Shown piece by piece: positions 19,400 to 29,639 of a stretch of 50,367 nt of DNA. A program made the translations under genes and the position numbers. Under the pieces are notes generated by a model. That model was not told where the DNA came from. It saw nothing but the letters and a program-made list of their open reading frames with translations, and searched no databases. How positions within the stretch are numbered: the first letter of the stretch is position 1; the number at the start of each line of letters is the position of its first letter. The stretch is taken from NCBI GenBank assembly GCA_010014665.1, contig RZYF01000002.1, positions 1 to 50,367 on the forward strand, in the 5' to 3' direction. Source of the stretch: Candidatus Saccharimonadota bacterium (GTDB lineage: Bacteria; Patescibacteriota; Saccharimonadia; Saccharimonadales; Saccharimonadaceae).

Positions 19400-20059
19400 T
19401 CAGTCGCAGAGACCCAGATCTTCGAATAGGCGTCTTACGAGGTTGTAATCGGCTGTGGAGCCAGCCTCGCCCTCGTCATCGGTGAACGACATGGGCACCT
19501 GGGTAGTACGATCGATCAAGAAGTCGACTGTGTTTTCAAGTCTATTGATGACCACACCGACCACGAACCGCTTGGCCTCGTTGCAGAGCGCCTCCGTGGT
19601 GAGGGTATGTAAGCGGGCACGCTCCTCTTGCACCTTACCGTCAGGAGTACAGGCAATGATCTGCTCGATGTGAACTTGCCGGTGCGCGAGATCTTTCTTG
19701 CGTGCCTTCTCGCCGACCGGATCGTCGACCAGCTCCACAAACCTTCCAACGACGTAGTCAGTGATAGCGGTGGCAACCCCGCGTGCGTCCTCAGCACCGA
19801 CTACAGTCACCTCAACGTAGAGGCTGTAGCCGACACCGCTGGAGCTATTGACGATTGAGTGACTGTTGTTGCCGGGCTCAACCCGACCAACGATGTCGAA
19901 GGGGTCCAGATCGTCAATCTCCCTGATAACTTCGTCGACTGTCGAGAAGTCCCGTCCTGGATGTAGCTGTCGGAATTCCGACTACTGTCTCCGTAGACCG
20001 CTAGCCCTCATGAGACACTCAGTTGTAATCTTGGGTTCAGTGGTTGGATTAGTAGTCAT
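19400..20059 (-). CDS. hypothetical protein, island 3; frame interrupted by one in-frame TAG (19982-19984). Uninterrupted part is 19400-19810
   Basis: ATG at 20057-20059 with GAGGAG Shine-Dalgarno (20067-20072). The frame continues for 25 codons, a TAG, then 193 codons plus stop. Confidence 0.55.
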
Positions 20060-20101
20060 AGCAAAACTCCTCGGTTGTCACATGGATCCTGGATGGATCG
20101 C

Positions 20102-20155
20102 GTGTAGTGTGGCAAGCTAGGTTCATCTCTATAAACACAGCTTGCCAAACTACAC
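20102..20155 (-). promoter_or_regulatory. long leader hairpin of island 3
   Basis: Arms 20102-20118 and 20139-20155, 16 of 17 paired, directly abutting the inverted repeat. Confidence 0.7.
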
Positions 20156-20170
20156 AGTCTGTCTGTTTGT
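20156..20170 (-). repeat. island-3 inverted repeat, 5' arm
   Basis: AGTCTGTCTGTTTGT on the plus strand, reverse complement of 19333-19347. Confidence 0.75.
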
Positions 20171-20212
20171 CAAAGTATCTCGGAGCAATATGCTACACGA
20201 GCACTGTTTTTT

Positions 20213-20241
20213 ATAATAGCACTATTATTTAAAATTGTCAA
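20213..20241 (-). promoter_or_regulatory. sigma70-type promoter of island 3
   Basis: Minus strand TTGACA - 17 nt - TATTAT. Confidence 0.7.
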
Positions 20242-20280
20242 TGATTTTTTAACATCGACCAATAGGCTAGATGCGAAGAT

Positions 20281-22248
20281 TTATTGGCGACTTTTGACTT
20301 CAGTTATTAGGTCTCGGAGTTCAGCGGCTTTTTCGAACTCTAGATTAGAAGCCGCAAATTCCATCTGGACCTCTAGATCTTTGATAAGCCCAGAATATTC
20401 GTCTTTTGGAATCTTTTTGAGATCTATCAGAGGTTTAGACCCTTCTTTTTTCGGTATGACTGAGCGTAGTCCTTCGTCAACAACTTTTGCAATACTAGTT
20501 GGGGTAATACCATGTTCAGTATTGTAGTTTTTTTGAATTTCTCGACGTCGATTAGTTTCGTCGATAGCTCGTTGCATACTACCGGTTACAACGTCGGCAT
20601 ACATCAGCACGCGGCCTTCGACATGCCTTGCAGCGCGACCAATAGTTTGGACTAGTGCTATTTCGCTACGCAAAAAACCTTCTTTGTCGGCATCCATAAT
20701 CGCTACTAGAGAAACTTCCGGTAAATCTAAACCTTCTCGTAGTAGATTAATACCAACTAAAACGTCATATACGCCAGTTCTTAGATCACGTAAAATATCA
20801 CTGCGCTCTAACGTGTCGACGTCGCTATGTATGTAAGCTGTCTTAATATCAAGCTCTAATAGATACGTTGATAAATCTTCGGCCATACGTTTAGTCAATG
20901 TGGTTATTAAGACGCGTTGGTTTTTTTCGGTTCGACTTCGTATCTCCCCAATCAAATCGTCGATCTGACCATCAATTGGACGAATCTCAATCGTCGGATC
21001 AATCAGTCCAGTCGGACGGATTACCTGCTGAGTTGGCTCAGGTGAGTGCTCAAGCTCGTAAGTACTAGGCGTAGCCGAAACATATATAACTTGGTTGATA
21101 TGTTTTGTAAACTCGTCGAAACGCAGCGGACGATTGTCTAAAGCGCTCGGCAAACGAAAACCGTAATCAACTAAAACCTCTTTGCGCGCTCGGTCACCGT
21201 TATACATCCCCCGTACTTGAGGTAGTGTCATGTGCGACTCGTCGATAAACATCAGAAAATCATCTGCGAAATAATCCATGAGAGTAGCGGGCTGCTCACC
21301 AGGTTCACGGTTCGTTAGATATCGACTATAGTTTTCGATACCTTTTACAAAACCAGTTTCTGCTAACATCTCAAGGTCAAATTTGGTTCTTTGAGCTAGT
21401 CGTTGAGCTTCAAGTAACTTGCCTTCACGTTCAAAAAATGCCAACCGTTGATCTAATTCTTCTTGGATTTTTACCAGAGCCCGCTTCAGTTTTTCCTCAG
21501 GTGTAACATAATGACTACCAGGAAAAATCATAAACTCTTGTGGCAAAGTTATAATTTCACCAGTTAGCGGATTTATTTGAGAAATTTTCTCAATCTCGTC
21601 ACCAAAAAACTCTACCCGAACCGCCGACTCACTACCAGCTGGAAAAACATCTACTACATCACCGCGAACTCGAAAATTCGAACGGGTAAAGTCTATATCG
21701 TTTCGATGATATTGTATATCAGTCAAGTTCCGAATAAATTTGTCACGCTGACGACGTTCGCCAACCCGTAGTCGTATTGCCATGTTTCCATAATCCTCAA
21801 CTGAGCCAATTCCATAAATACAACTAACACTTGCCACGATTATCGTATCGCGACGAGTCAATAGTGCGCTGGTTGCAGCATGTCGCAAACGATCAATTTC
21901 TTCGTTGATTGCACTATCTTTCTCGATAAAAGTATCACTGCTAGCCACATAGGCTTCAGGTTGATAATAATCAAAATAACTGACGAAATAATGAACTTCG
22001 TTATCGGGAAAATAGGCTTTGAATTCCGAGAACAGCTGGGCTGCCAAAGTTTTGTTATGGGCAAGTACCAGAGTCGGTACGTTTCGATTAGCGATTACGT
22101 TCGCCATAGTATAAGTCTTACCGCTACCAGTAACACCTAGCAAAGTCTGTTCACGATTGCCTGTTTCTAGACGCTCAATCAATTGGGCAATCGCCGACGG
22201 CTGATCGCCGGTAGGTTCGTATAGACTCTCCAATCGAAAACTATTCAC
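20281..22248 (-). CDS. uvrB: excinuclease ABC subunit B
   Basis: [53 protein letters not shown]-terminal UVR motif. Confidence 0.97.
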   Translation of the reverse strand: MNSFRLESLYEPTGDQPSAIAQLIERLETGNREQTLLGVTGSGKTYTMANVIANRNVPTLVLAHNKTLAAQLFSEFKAYFPDNEVHYFVSYFDYYQPEAYVASSDTFIEKDSAINEEIDRLRHAATSALLTRRDTIIVASVSCIYGIGSVEDYGNMAIRLRVGERRQRDKFIRNLTDIQYHRNDIDFTRSNFRVRGDVVDVFPAGSESAVRVEFFGDEIEKISQINPLTGEIITLPQEFMIFPGSHYVTPEEKLKRALVKIQEELDQRLAFFEREGKLLEAQRLAQRTKFDLEMLAETGFVKGIENYSRYLTNREPGEQPATLMDYFADDFLMFIDESHMTLPQVRGMYNGDRARKEVLVDYGFRLPSALDNRPLRFDEFTKHINQVIYVSATPSTYELEHSPEPTQQVIRPTGLIDPTIEIRPIDGQIDDLIGEIRSRTEKNQRVLITTLTKRMAEDLSTYLLELDIKTAYIHSDVDTLERSDILRDLRTGVYDVLVGINLLREGLDLPEVSLVAIMDADKEGFLRSEIALVQTIGRAARHVEGRVLMYADVVTGSMQRAIDETNRRREIQKNYNTEHGITPTSIAKVVDEGLRSVIPKKEGSKPLIDLKKIPKDEYSGLIKDLEVQMEFAASNLEFEKAAELRDLITEVKSRQ

Positions 22249-22268
22249 TTAGTTATTATACTCTATCG

Positions 22269-23315
22269 CTAGTTTGAAATAGGTGGTGTAGTAATAGCCC
22301 GAGATTGCTTAAACTTCAGCGATGCTGCCATTTTAGCGACCTGTTCACTTTGATCGATATCTTTTCGCTTTATGAAGTAGTCAATTATCGTCTGTTTTTC
22401 GTCGTACTCAAACACATATCTGTAAACTTTTTCACCACCCTCAGCTTTTGTGGTTCCAATAGCGTCACTGGGTTGATACGTCCGCTGATAATACTTTGCT
22501 TGCACGCCATCAGCATAAAACGGGGTGGTTGGCTTAACCCCTGCTATCGCGACTGTGTTAGTTTTCTTCTGAGTCCAAATAGAAAGTGTCGGCCTATCTC
22601 CACCACCAACTCCGTCGACATAACCCTGTTTTATCGGTTCATCCTTGCCCTCACCAAGCTTATGGAACACTATCATATCGCCCTGAGGATCAATTACAAG
22701 ATCACTACCGTTTGGAACAAATACTTGAAAGGCTTTTTGGCCTGATGAAACAAAAATTCCTGAGTAAGGGTATTTTATGCCTGCGCTGAAGTTATTAGCA
22801 GCAACTGTAGCGTTATTTAAGGTTTGTTCGGTCGTAAAATAAAAATATCCAGTGACCAACGAAGCTAATATAATAAATCCTATTAGGATTATCCAGTTCT
22901 TTAGGTTTTTGATTTTCGGACTTTTGGCTTGCGCGTCTTGTACAGTGGCTAAAGTAGCCGATGACGGTAAATCTTGGACCGGATTAGAAACTGAGCTAGT
23001 AGTTACAGGTTGTTGGTTCGGGGTTGGTGGATTAGAATTTAAATTATAATTTCCTGACTCTAGGGAAGTGCTTGAATCGGTTTGGCCTAGTTGTGGTTCT
23101 TGATTTATCTGATTGACCTGAATATTTTGAGCCAGAGATTCAGTACTTGCCAGCTGGGAAACCGGCTGAGAGTGGTTTTCTACCAACGAAGGGAAAACCG
23201 ATACTCCCGATTGATCAATTGGATGGATTACCGGTGCTACAGGCTCGAGCGCTGTGTTGTCAGGTTGATTAACATCACTAGTGTTTTGTTCATTAATAAA
23301 TTGATCGTTTTGCAT
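22269..23315 (-). CDS. hypothetical membrane protein with Asn/Gln/Pro-rich cytoplasmic N-terminus and one TM
   Basis: 348 aa; low-complexity N-terminus then LKNWIILIGFIILASLVTGYFYF. Confidence 0.75.
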   Translation of the reverse strand: MQNDQFINEQNTSDVNQPDNTALEPVAPVIHPIDQSGVSVFPSLVENHSQPVSQLASTESLAQNIQVNQINQEPQLGQTDSSTSLESGNYNLNSNPPTPNQQPVTTSSVSNPVQDLPSSATLATVQDAQAKSPKIKNLKNWIILIGFIILASLVTGYFYFTTEQTLNNATVAANNFSAGIKYPYSGIFVSSGQKAFQVFVPNGSDLVIDPQGDMIVFHKLGEGKDEPIKQGYVDGVGGGDRPTLSIWTQKKTNTVAIAGVKPTTPFYADGVQAKYYQRTYQPSDAIGTTKAEGGEKVYRYVFEYDEKQTIIDYFIKRKDIDQSEQVAKMAASLKFKQSRAITTPPISN

Positions 23316-23395
23316 AATTAACTAGATTTAAATAGCTGATAAATACATTATGGCAGGTTGATATAATAAACTCAAGCATGATACAATAACACCAG

Positions 23396-24085
23396 ATGCT
23401 TAAAAAAACAAAAAGAAAAATCAATGTTACTTGGTCACCATCTAGGCGAATGGCAATTCGTCGTGGCCGTGCTAAGAAGCGTCTGATCAATAGTGATGAT
23501 GAATTTGATACTGCCTTAAAAATTCTTGATCGTTATCCAAAGCGTGTTACTTTTTTTGGTTCAGCTCGCGACGTTCCTGCAAACGAACATTTGCGTGAAC
23601 AAGCTTATGAGCTAGCCTATAAACTTGCCAAGAACGATTATGCGATTATTTCCGGTGGCGGACCAGGGATTATGGCGGCTAGTAACAAGGGGGCTTATGA
23701 GGCTGGAGGTGTATCTATCGGTTTCAATATACATTTACCACGCGAACAAACGCCTAACCCACACGTAACACATTCGTTTGAATTTCATTACTTTTTTACG
23801 CGTAAAGTCACGATGACTTTTTATTCTCATGCTTATATTTATTTTCCGGGTGGATTCGGCTCACTCGACGAGTTATCAGAAGTCCTAACTTTGATACAAA
23901 CCAAGAAAATGCCTCCTCTGAGAGTTATTTTGTTTGGTTCGAGTTATTGGAACAATTTTGCCAAATTTATTAGAGAACAAATGCTCGAAAACGGTTACAT
24001 ATCGCCTGGTGACGATGATATTTTTGTTATAACCGATGACGTCGATGAAGCTCTAGAGCTTGTAAATACCGGTTACGATTCCTAA
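23396..24085 (+). CDS. LOG-family (TIGR00730-type) Rossmann-fold protein
   Basis: VTFFGSAR, ISGGGPGIMAASNKGAYEAGG, YFPGGFGSLDELSEVLTLIQTKK. Confidence 0.9.
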   Translation: MLKKTKRKINVTWSPSRRMAIRRGRAKKRLINSDDEFDTALKILDRYPKRVTFFGSARDVPANEHLREQAYELAYKLAKNDYAIISGGGPGIMAASNKGAYEAGGVSIGFNIHLPREQTPNPHVTHSFEFHYFFTRKVTMTFYSHAYIYFPGGFGSLDELSEVLTLIQTKKMPPLRVILFGSSYWNNFAKFIREQMLENGYISPGDDDIFVITDDVDEALELVNTGYDS

Positions 24086-24096
24086 ACTAAGCAAAA

Positions 24097-25062
24097 CTAA
24101 ATATTTCGCTCGATTATATTCATCGGTTTTAGTTCAGCCCCGTATTCGAGTATGCCAGCTTTAGCGCCGATTTGTTGGACAACACTCGATGAGTTGGCTG
24201 ATGCAAAGTGCAACGATTCCTTGAGCGAATGTCCCTGTAACCATTTACTTAAAAAGCCAGCTGCAAATGCATCACCTGCACCGGTGCGTTCGACGGATGG
24301 AAGATTATCATACAACCCGGTGGTGACAAAGGTCTTGCCGTCAGAAGCACAGGCGCCATTACGCCCATCAGTCACGATTATTACCGGACAGTAATGTAGC
24401 CCATGCATTACCAACTCTTCAATATTATTGCCCTCAACTAACTGCTGCATTTCTTCTTTGTTTGTTACCAGTATTTCAACATCTTCCAGTAGCGAGCGTA
24501 ATTTCTGAGAATCGCCCAATTCAATTCCCGCTGGATTGAGCATGACTTTGATATCTTGCTTAACCGCCCAATCAACAACTTTTGTCAATGATTCTATGGA
24601 ACCGAGCGATGAAGGGTATACCCAGTCTGGCTTATCGACTGTACGCAACATTCGTTCGACATCATGAGCAGACGGTAAAATCCCTTTATAATTCAAAATC
24701 GTTCTCTCTCCACCGTGAAGCGCTACCAAAACAGTTGATAAGCTAGCTTGCAAACTCAAGTCCTGGACTACAGCTGAAGTATCCACTCCCTCTTCGTCGA
24801 GTGATTGCAGAGCCTTTATTGAAGCAACATCGTGACCTAGAGCCCACAAATAGCGCGTGTCTATACCTTGTCGAGCCAAAGTAACAGCAACATTGGTAGC
24901 ATTGCCACCGCTAGCGAATACTGCTTGAGAAATATCAAGCTTAGCACCAAGTGGCAGATGAGTGTAGCACACATCCCCTTCACAATGCGGATCAAATTCG
25001 TCGTCAATCAAAAATATATCTTGAGCAGCCTTACCGACACACAAAACACTTGGTGGTTTCAT
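24097..25062 (-). CDS. PfkB-family carbohydrate kinase
   Basis: GGNATNVAVTLARQG, PSVERTGAGDAFAAGFL. Start MKPPSVLCVG chosen to remove most of the overlap with fba. Confidence 0.88.
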   Translation of the reverse strand: MKPPSVLCVGKAAQDIFLIDDEFDPHCEGDVCYTHLPLGAKLDISQAVFASGGNATNVAVTLARQGIDTRYLWALGHDVASIKALQSLDEEGVDTSAVVQDLSLQASLSTVLVALHGGERTILNYKGILPSAHDVERMLRTVDKPDWVYPSSLGSIESLTKVVDWAVKQDIKVMLNPAGIELGDSQKLRSLLEDVEILVTNKEEMQQLVEGNNIEELVMHGLHYCPVIIVTDGRNGACASDGKTFVTTGLYDNLPSVERTGAGDAFAAGFLSKWLQGHSLKESLHFASANSSSVVQQIGAKAGILEYGAELKPMNIIERNI

Positions 25063-25063
25063 G

Positions 25064-25975
25064 TTATCTAATAGCCTTTCCGGCTGATCCAAAGGCTTGA
25101 ATTTTTTCCTCAACTACAGCTTGAATAACATCTTTTATTTCATCCATTAATTTTACTACTGCAAATTCTGTTGGATCTTCTCGTAATACTTTTTCGAGAG
25201 TGGTGCGAAAAGCATAGCGGATATCACTGTTGATGTTTACTTTGCTGACACCGATATGAGCTGCTTTCTCAAAATAATTCAGTGGTGTTCCCGAACCACC
25301 ATGCAAGCTAATCTGACAGTCTATAACGTCACGTATATTCTGTAATAAATCAAGATCTAGGACTTTTGGTCCAGGGTATTTACCGTGTAAGTTACCAATT
25401 GAGGCTGCGAATATATCTATACCCGTAGCCTCTACAAAAGCTTTTGTGTCTAGAGGCTTGCTAAAGGTTTTTTTGATTTCTTCGTAATCAATCTCTTCGC
25501 TATGAACGTTTGAGCTACCACCAAAATAATGTGGTTCACTTTCAACTAGAGCCCCGGTGAAAGCAGCGTACTCTACTACCTCCTTAGTCTTGGCAATTAT
25601 TTCTTCGTCTAACGCATCGTGTTTGGCTTGACTAATGTCGATGTGAATAAATTCATAACCAGCATCAATCGCCCGTTTACAATCATCGACTGTCGGGCTG
25701 TGGTCAAGGTTTAGATATATCTCTACCCCGTATTCAGCCTTATAGTTGTCTACCATATCACGAACATTCTCGAGTCCGAGGGCTTCAACTTCGCTATCAC
25801 TAACTTCTACGATTACTGGTGAATTTGTCTTCTGAGCAGCCCGAACTACAGCAACAAGAATTTCCTGATTATCGATATTAAAAGCCCCAACAGCAAAGTT
25901 CTGTTGACGACTTCTTTGCATCAAATGTCGAGCCCGCGTGGTATTATTTCTAATTTCTCGAATCCCTAGCGACAT
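25064..25975 (-). CDS. fba: class II fructose-bisphosphate aldolase family protein
   Basis: VGAFNIDNQEILVAVVRAAQKTNSPVIVEVS, NLDHSPTVDDCKRAIDAGYEFIHID, SLHGGSGTP. Confidence 0.88.
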   Translation of the reverse strand: MSLGIREIRNNTTRARHLMQRSRQQNFAVGAFNIDNQEILVAVVRAAQKTNSPVIVEVSDSEVEALGLENVRDMVDNYKAEYGVEIYLNLDHSPTVDDCKRAIDAGYEFIHIDISQAKHDALDEEIIAKTKEVVEYAAFTGALVESEPHYFGGSSNVHSEEIDYEEIKKTFSKPLDTKAFVEATGIDIFAASIGNLHGKYPGPKVLDLDLLQNIRDVIDCQISLHGGSGTPLNYFEKAAHIGVSKVNINSDIRYAFRTTLEKVLREDPTEFAVVKLMDEIKDVIQAVVEEKIQAFGSAGKAIR

Positions 25976-26027
25976 ACGCCCCCTAATTGTTAGATATCTA
26001 AAAATATTATAGCTTATGCTTCTTAGA

Positions 26028-27068
26028 TTAAGCAAATCGCTTATCGGCCATAAATTCTTGTATTGATTTAGCTATCCCTGCAGCGTCCAGACCATAAGCT
26101 TCGTATAATTCCTCAGCTTTACCGGACTCACCGAATTTATCCAACACACCAATTCTCTTGAGAGGTGTAGGATACCGTTCCCCGAGTACCTCAGCAACTG
26201 CACCACCAAAACCAGCTACTACCTGCCCATCCTCCACTGTAACAACACGTCCGGTTTTCTTAGCACTAACAATTATGGTTTTGTAATCAAGCGGTTTGAT
26301 AGTCGGGATATGCAGTAGTTCAACGGAGACTCCCCTGCGGGCTAGCATACGCGCAGCCAACAAAGTGCGGTAAGTCATAGTGCCAGTTGAACATACAGTA
26401 ACATCGGATCCATTACGTAAAACGTAAGCAACGCCAATCTCGAACGGAGTTAGGATTGTCGTAAATACTGGAGTAGAGTCACGTGATAAACGCAAATAAG
26501 CTGGCGTATTTAATTCGCCTAAAGCTAATACGACTTTTTCTGCCTCTAAGCTGTCAGCTGGAGCAACTACTGTCATGTTCGGCAAACTTCGCATCATAGC
26601 AATATCTTCCAGTACTTGGTGCGTAGCGCCATCAGGACCAACACTAAGCCCAGCATGAGAACCAACAATCACAACCGGACGATCGTTGATACAGATAGTA
26701 GTGCGAATCTGCTCCCAATTGCGTCCCGGGCTAAACGCCCCATAGCTAGCCAAGAACGCTTTTCGTCCCATAGCTGCCATACCGGAAGCTACAGTCGCTA
26801 AATTTTGTTCAGCTACTCCGACCTCAACATATCTATTAGGAAAAGCCTCTACGAAAGACTGCATACCCACTGATTCAGCCAAATCCCCGCTAAGACCTAC
26901 TACCCGATCATCTGCGCTAGCTAGCTTAACAAGTCCACGACCAAATCCAATACGAACACTCTCGGTGCGGATATCTTCAGAACCAAGTTGTCTACTAAGA
27001 TGCATTAGCACTTCAGCTTTGGCTGCAGACGCACGTTGCTTTGAAGTCGATTGCCTACGAAGTAGCAC
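26028..27068 (-). CDS. transketolase C-terminal half (pyrimidine-binding and C-terminal domains)
   Basis: VGLSGDLAESVGMQSFVEAFPNRYVEVGVAEQNLATVASGMAAMGRKAFLASY. Confidence 0.9.
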   Translation of the reverse strand: MLLRRQSTSKQRASAAKAEVLMHLSRQLGSEDIRTESVRIGFGRGLVKLASADDRVVGLSGDLAESVGMQSFVEAFPNRYVEVGVAEQNLATVASGMAAMGRKAFLASYGAFSPGRNWEQIRTTICINDRPVVIVGSHAGLSVGPDGATHQVLEDIAMMRSLPNMTVVAPADSLEAEKVVLALGELNTPAYLRLSRDSTPVFTTILTPFEIGVAYVLRNGSDVTVCSTGTMTYRTLLAARMLARRGVSVELLHIPTIKPLDYKTIIVSAKKTGRVVTVEDGQVVAGFGGAVAEVLGERYPTPLKRIGVLDKFGESGKAEELYEAYGLDAAGIAKSIQEFMADKRFA

Positions 27069-27906
27069 TGTCAGATATCCTTCCGTCTAATGTTCTTAAT
27101 TTTTTGATAGCAGTTTTAGCCTGGGCTGAAGACGGCACCATGCCGTGCCATTTATAATCATATTCCATAAAATCTACTCCCTTACCAGGAATCGTGTGCG
27201 CAATTATAACGCTTGGACGATTAGTCACCGCCCGAGCCATAGCGCATGCATCGACAATACTCTCAACGTTATTACCATCAATTTCTTGAACATGCCAGCC
27301 AAAGCTTTCCCACTTGCCACGAAAGTCTTCTAACGGCATTGTCTCTTCAGTACTACCACTAATCTGTATGTTGTTACGGTCAATAATCGCTACTAGATTA
27401 GCAAGTTTATATTTGGCGGAAAGCATTGCGCCTTCCCAGACGTTACCTTCATTACACTCACCATCACCTAAGGTTACGTAGATCCACCGTGAACTATTAT
27501 GCTCTAACTGTTGTAAAACATAGGCCATTCCAGCTGCTTGGCTTAAACCGCTACCAAGCGGTCCACTAGTAACTTCGACACCTGGTAACTTGGTACGTTC
27601 TGGGTGGCCTTGAAGAGAAGAACCATATTTACGCAATGTTTTTAATCGATCGGTTGAAAAATATCCACTCCGAGCCAGCACCGCGTAAAGCACTGGAGCA
27701 ATATGACCATTGCTAACAACGCAGATATCGCGTTCAGACCAATCGGGATTTTTAGGATCATGGCGTAAAATTGAAAAATACAAGGCAGCAAAAACATCAG
27801 CCATACCTAACGGCCCGGCACTATGTCCGCTATTTGCTGATTCTAACATACGCACAACGTCCTGACGGATCGTATTCGCTAAATGTTCTATCTGGGTGTA
27901 TGTCAT
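27055..27906 (-). CDS. transketolase N-terminal half (TPP-binding)
   Basis: SGHSAGPLGMADVFAALYFS, TSGPLGSGLSQAAGMA, GDGECNEGNVWEGAMLSAKYKL. Confidence 0.9.
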   Translation of the reverse strand: MTYTQIEHLANTIRQDVVRMLESANSGHSAGPLGMADVFAALYFSILRHDPKNPDWSERDICVVSNGHIAPVLYAVLARSGYFSTDRLKTLRKYGSSLQGHPERTKLPGVEVTSGPLGSGLSQAAGMAYVLQQLEHNSSRWIYVTLGDGECNEGNVWEGAMLSAKYKLANLVAIIDRNNIQISGSTEETMPLEDFRGKWESFGWHVQEIDGNNVESIVDACAMARAVTNRPSVIIAHTIPGKGVDFMEYDYKWHGMVPSSAQAKTAIKKLRTLDGRISDSATS

Positions 27907-27970
27907 ATAACCCTGCTTCACTAGATATTATTTTAACATAAGCAGTATAACAATTTAGTTATGAAATATA

Positions 27971-28606
27971 TCACCGTCCAGCTAGCTGTGATAATCTGTC
28001 AAATTCAGCCGCAGGATTCTGAGCGTTCCGCAAAGCAGCACCAACATTTATAACACTAACTCCTTGGTCTACAATCAAATATATATTGCTACTATCCGCA
28101 CCACCATCCCATCCAATCTCAACTGACGAATTAATTGAGCGAATGTCACTAATTTTTTCTAATGCAGCCAACTCGCCATGACCGTCACCACCCAACTCGC
28201 CGCCGAACAACATTACATGATCTGCCTGTTCGACTAGGTTTCTATGATCATACACGTTAGTTGTCCGCAAAAAAGATACCCCAGCTCGCACACCTGTTTC
28301 CTTAATACGACGTAGAGTCTCGACTAAATCACCCTCAGCCTCAGCATGTATGATAATCATTGACGGAAGACTGGCAACAGCGTCATCGATTACCTCTAGC
28401 GGTCGACGGTACATTAAATGCACATCGGCTTGCACTCCCTCGGGCCACCAGATCATATTCGATGCAATATTACGATGTGGCGCAAAATCGCCATCCATCA
28501 GATCGATATGTATCCGTTTAGCATAGGAAGTTACACGTTCCATAATATCTCTAAAAACATGAGGATTATCCGTAGTTGGCATAACGGTCGGAACTATAAT
28601 CGCCAT
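27971..28606 (-). CDS. ribulose-phosphate 3-epimerase-like protein
   Basis: IHIDLMDGDFAPHRNI, DVHLMYRRPLEVIDD, IGWDGGADSSNIYLIVDQGVSVINVGAAL. Confidence 0.75.
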   Translation of the reverse strand: MAIIVPTVMPTTDNPHVFRDIMERVTSYAKRIHIDLMDGDFAPHRNIASNMIWWPEGVQADVHLMYRRPLEVIDDAVASLPSMIIIHAEAEGDLVETLRRIKETGVRAGVSFLRTTNVYDHRNLVEQADHVMLFGGELGGDGHGELAALEKISDIRSINSSVEIGWDGGADSSNIYLIVDQGVSVINVGAALRNAQNPAAEFDRLSQLAGR

Positions 28607-28612
28607 GATGTA

Positions 28613-29071
28613 CTATTTTCCTTCTTTTTTACCATACAGTAACCCCAGTAGTACACGTATACCAACAACCAGCAAAGCAACAATTGGAGATAGTACTCGT
28701 AAGCCCGTGGCATGCACTGCTGCGACACTAACAAAACTAGGAACTATAAAACAACTAGCAATGACTATATCAGCTAGTATGACAACCCATCGGTCAAGCT
28801 TCTGATCAAGAGGTTTTGAGCGCGCCACCATAACATACAGTAGATCGGTTAATATCAAAATACCTAGGGCATATATTAATACTTGAGCCTCTCCGATTAC
28901 GTAGTATGGTGAGCTGACATCTATTAAAGATATATTTAACACGAAAGCTATAAAAACCAGCATACTAACAAGTAGAAACCGTGTGGCAGTACCCCAATAC
29001 GATATTGAGCCTAAAAGTCCATGTAGTGTTGGCGATTCTTTTTTGCTAAGTGTAGATATTTTCTTTTTCAT
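28613..29071 (-). CDS. hypothetical integral membrane protein
   Basis: 152 aa with several hydrophobic segments; sits inside the minus-strand metabolic run. Confidence 0.65.
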   Translation of the reverse strand: MKKKISTLSKKESPTLHGLLGSISYWGTATRFLLVSMLVFIAFVLNISLIDVSSPYYVIGEAQVLIYALGILILTDLLYVMVARSKPLDQKLDRWVVILADIVIASCFIVPSFVSVAAVHATGLRVLSPIVALLVVGIRVLLGLLYGKKEGK

Positions 29072-29089
29072 GCTTTCAACTATAAAGCA

Positions 29090-29545
29090 TTAGCTTAGTT
29101 CGTCAAGTTGACGATTACGCCTAACATATCGGGCTGCACCCGCAAAATGTGTGTTAAGCCATGTATCTAGAATATTCTTCCATACTTCATCGTCCTGTCT
29201 AGTAAGTACATCGGCTGACAAACACAGAACATTGCTATCGTTATCTACTCGGCTAACTTTGGCTTCATATATATCACTAACAACTGCTGCACGTATACCG
29301 TTAAACCTATTTGCTGCCATCGCCATACCTTGGCCACTGCCGCAAAGCAAAATTGCCCTCGCATCATCTTCGCCAAGCACTTTGATGACTGCAGAGGCTG
29401 CAATTTGTGGAAAATCATCCTCTGGGTCTAGTTCACCCTCACGAATATCCTCAGTTTCAATCCCTCTTTTAGTTAAATATGCAAAGACCGATTCCTTAAA
29501 ACTAAAACCACGATGATCTGCTCCGATAAATATCTTCATAGCCAC
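29090..29545 (-). CDS. rpiB: ribose-5-phosphate isomerase B / LacAB family
   Basis: IFIGADHRGFSFKESV, LLCGSGQGMAMAANRFNGIRAAV. Confidence 0.9.
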   Translation of the reverse strand: MAMKIFIGADHRGFSFKESVFAYLTKRGIETEDIREGELDPEDDFPQIAASAVIKVLGEDDARAILLCGSGQGMAMAANRFNGIRAAVVSDIYEAKVSRVDNDSNVLCLSADVLTRQDDEVWKNILDTWLNTHFAGAARYVRRNRQLDELS

Positions 29546-29593
29546 TATTATATCTCATAATGATTACGCTTTACTAGAGGCTATAAAGCTAAT

Positions 29594-29616
29594 ATGCGGG
29601 TCAGTTCGACCCGCAT
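29594..29616. terminator. hairpin between gap and rpiB
   Basis: ATGCGGGTC-AGTTC-GACCCGCAT. Confidence 0.6.
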
Positions 29617-29639
29617 AGATAAAACTTTGATTATTTACA

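Noticed and set aside
19516-19858. Overlapping ORFs (93 aa minus, 76 aa plus, 72 aa plus) in island 3
   Set aside because: They overlap the long 220-codon frame and lack independent start signals.
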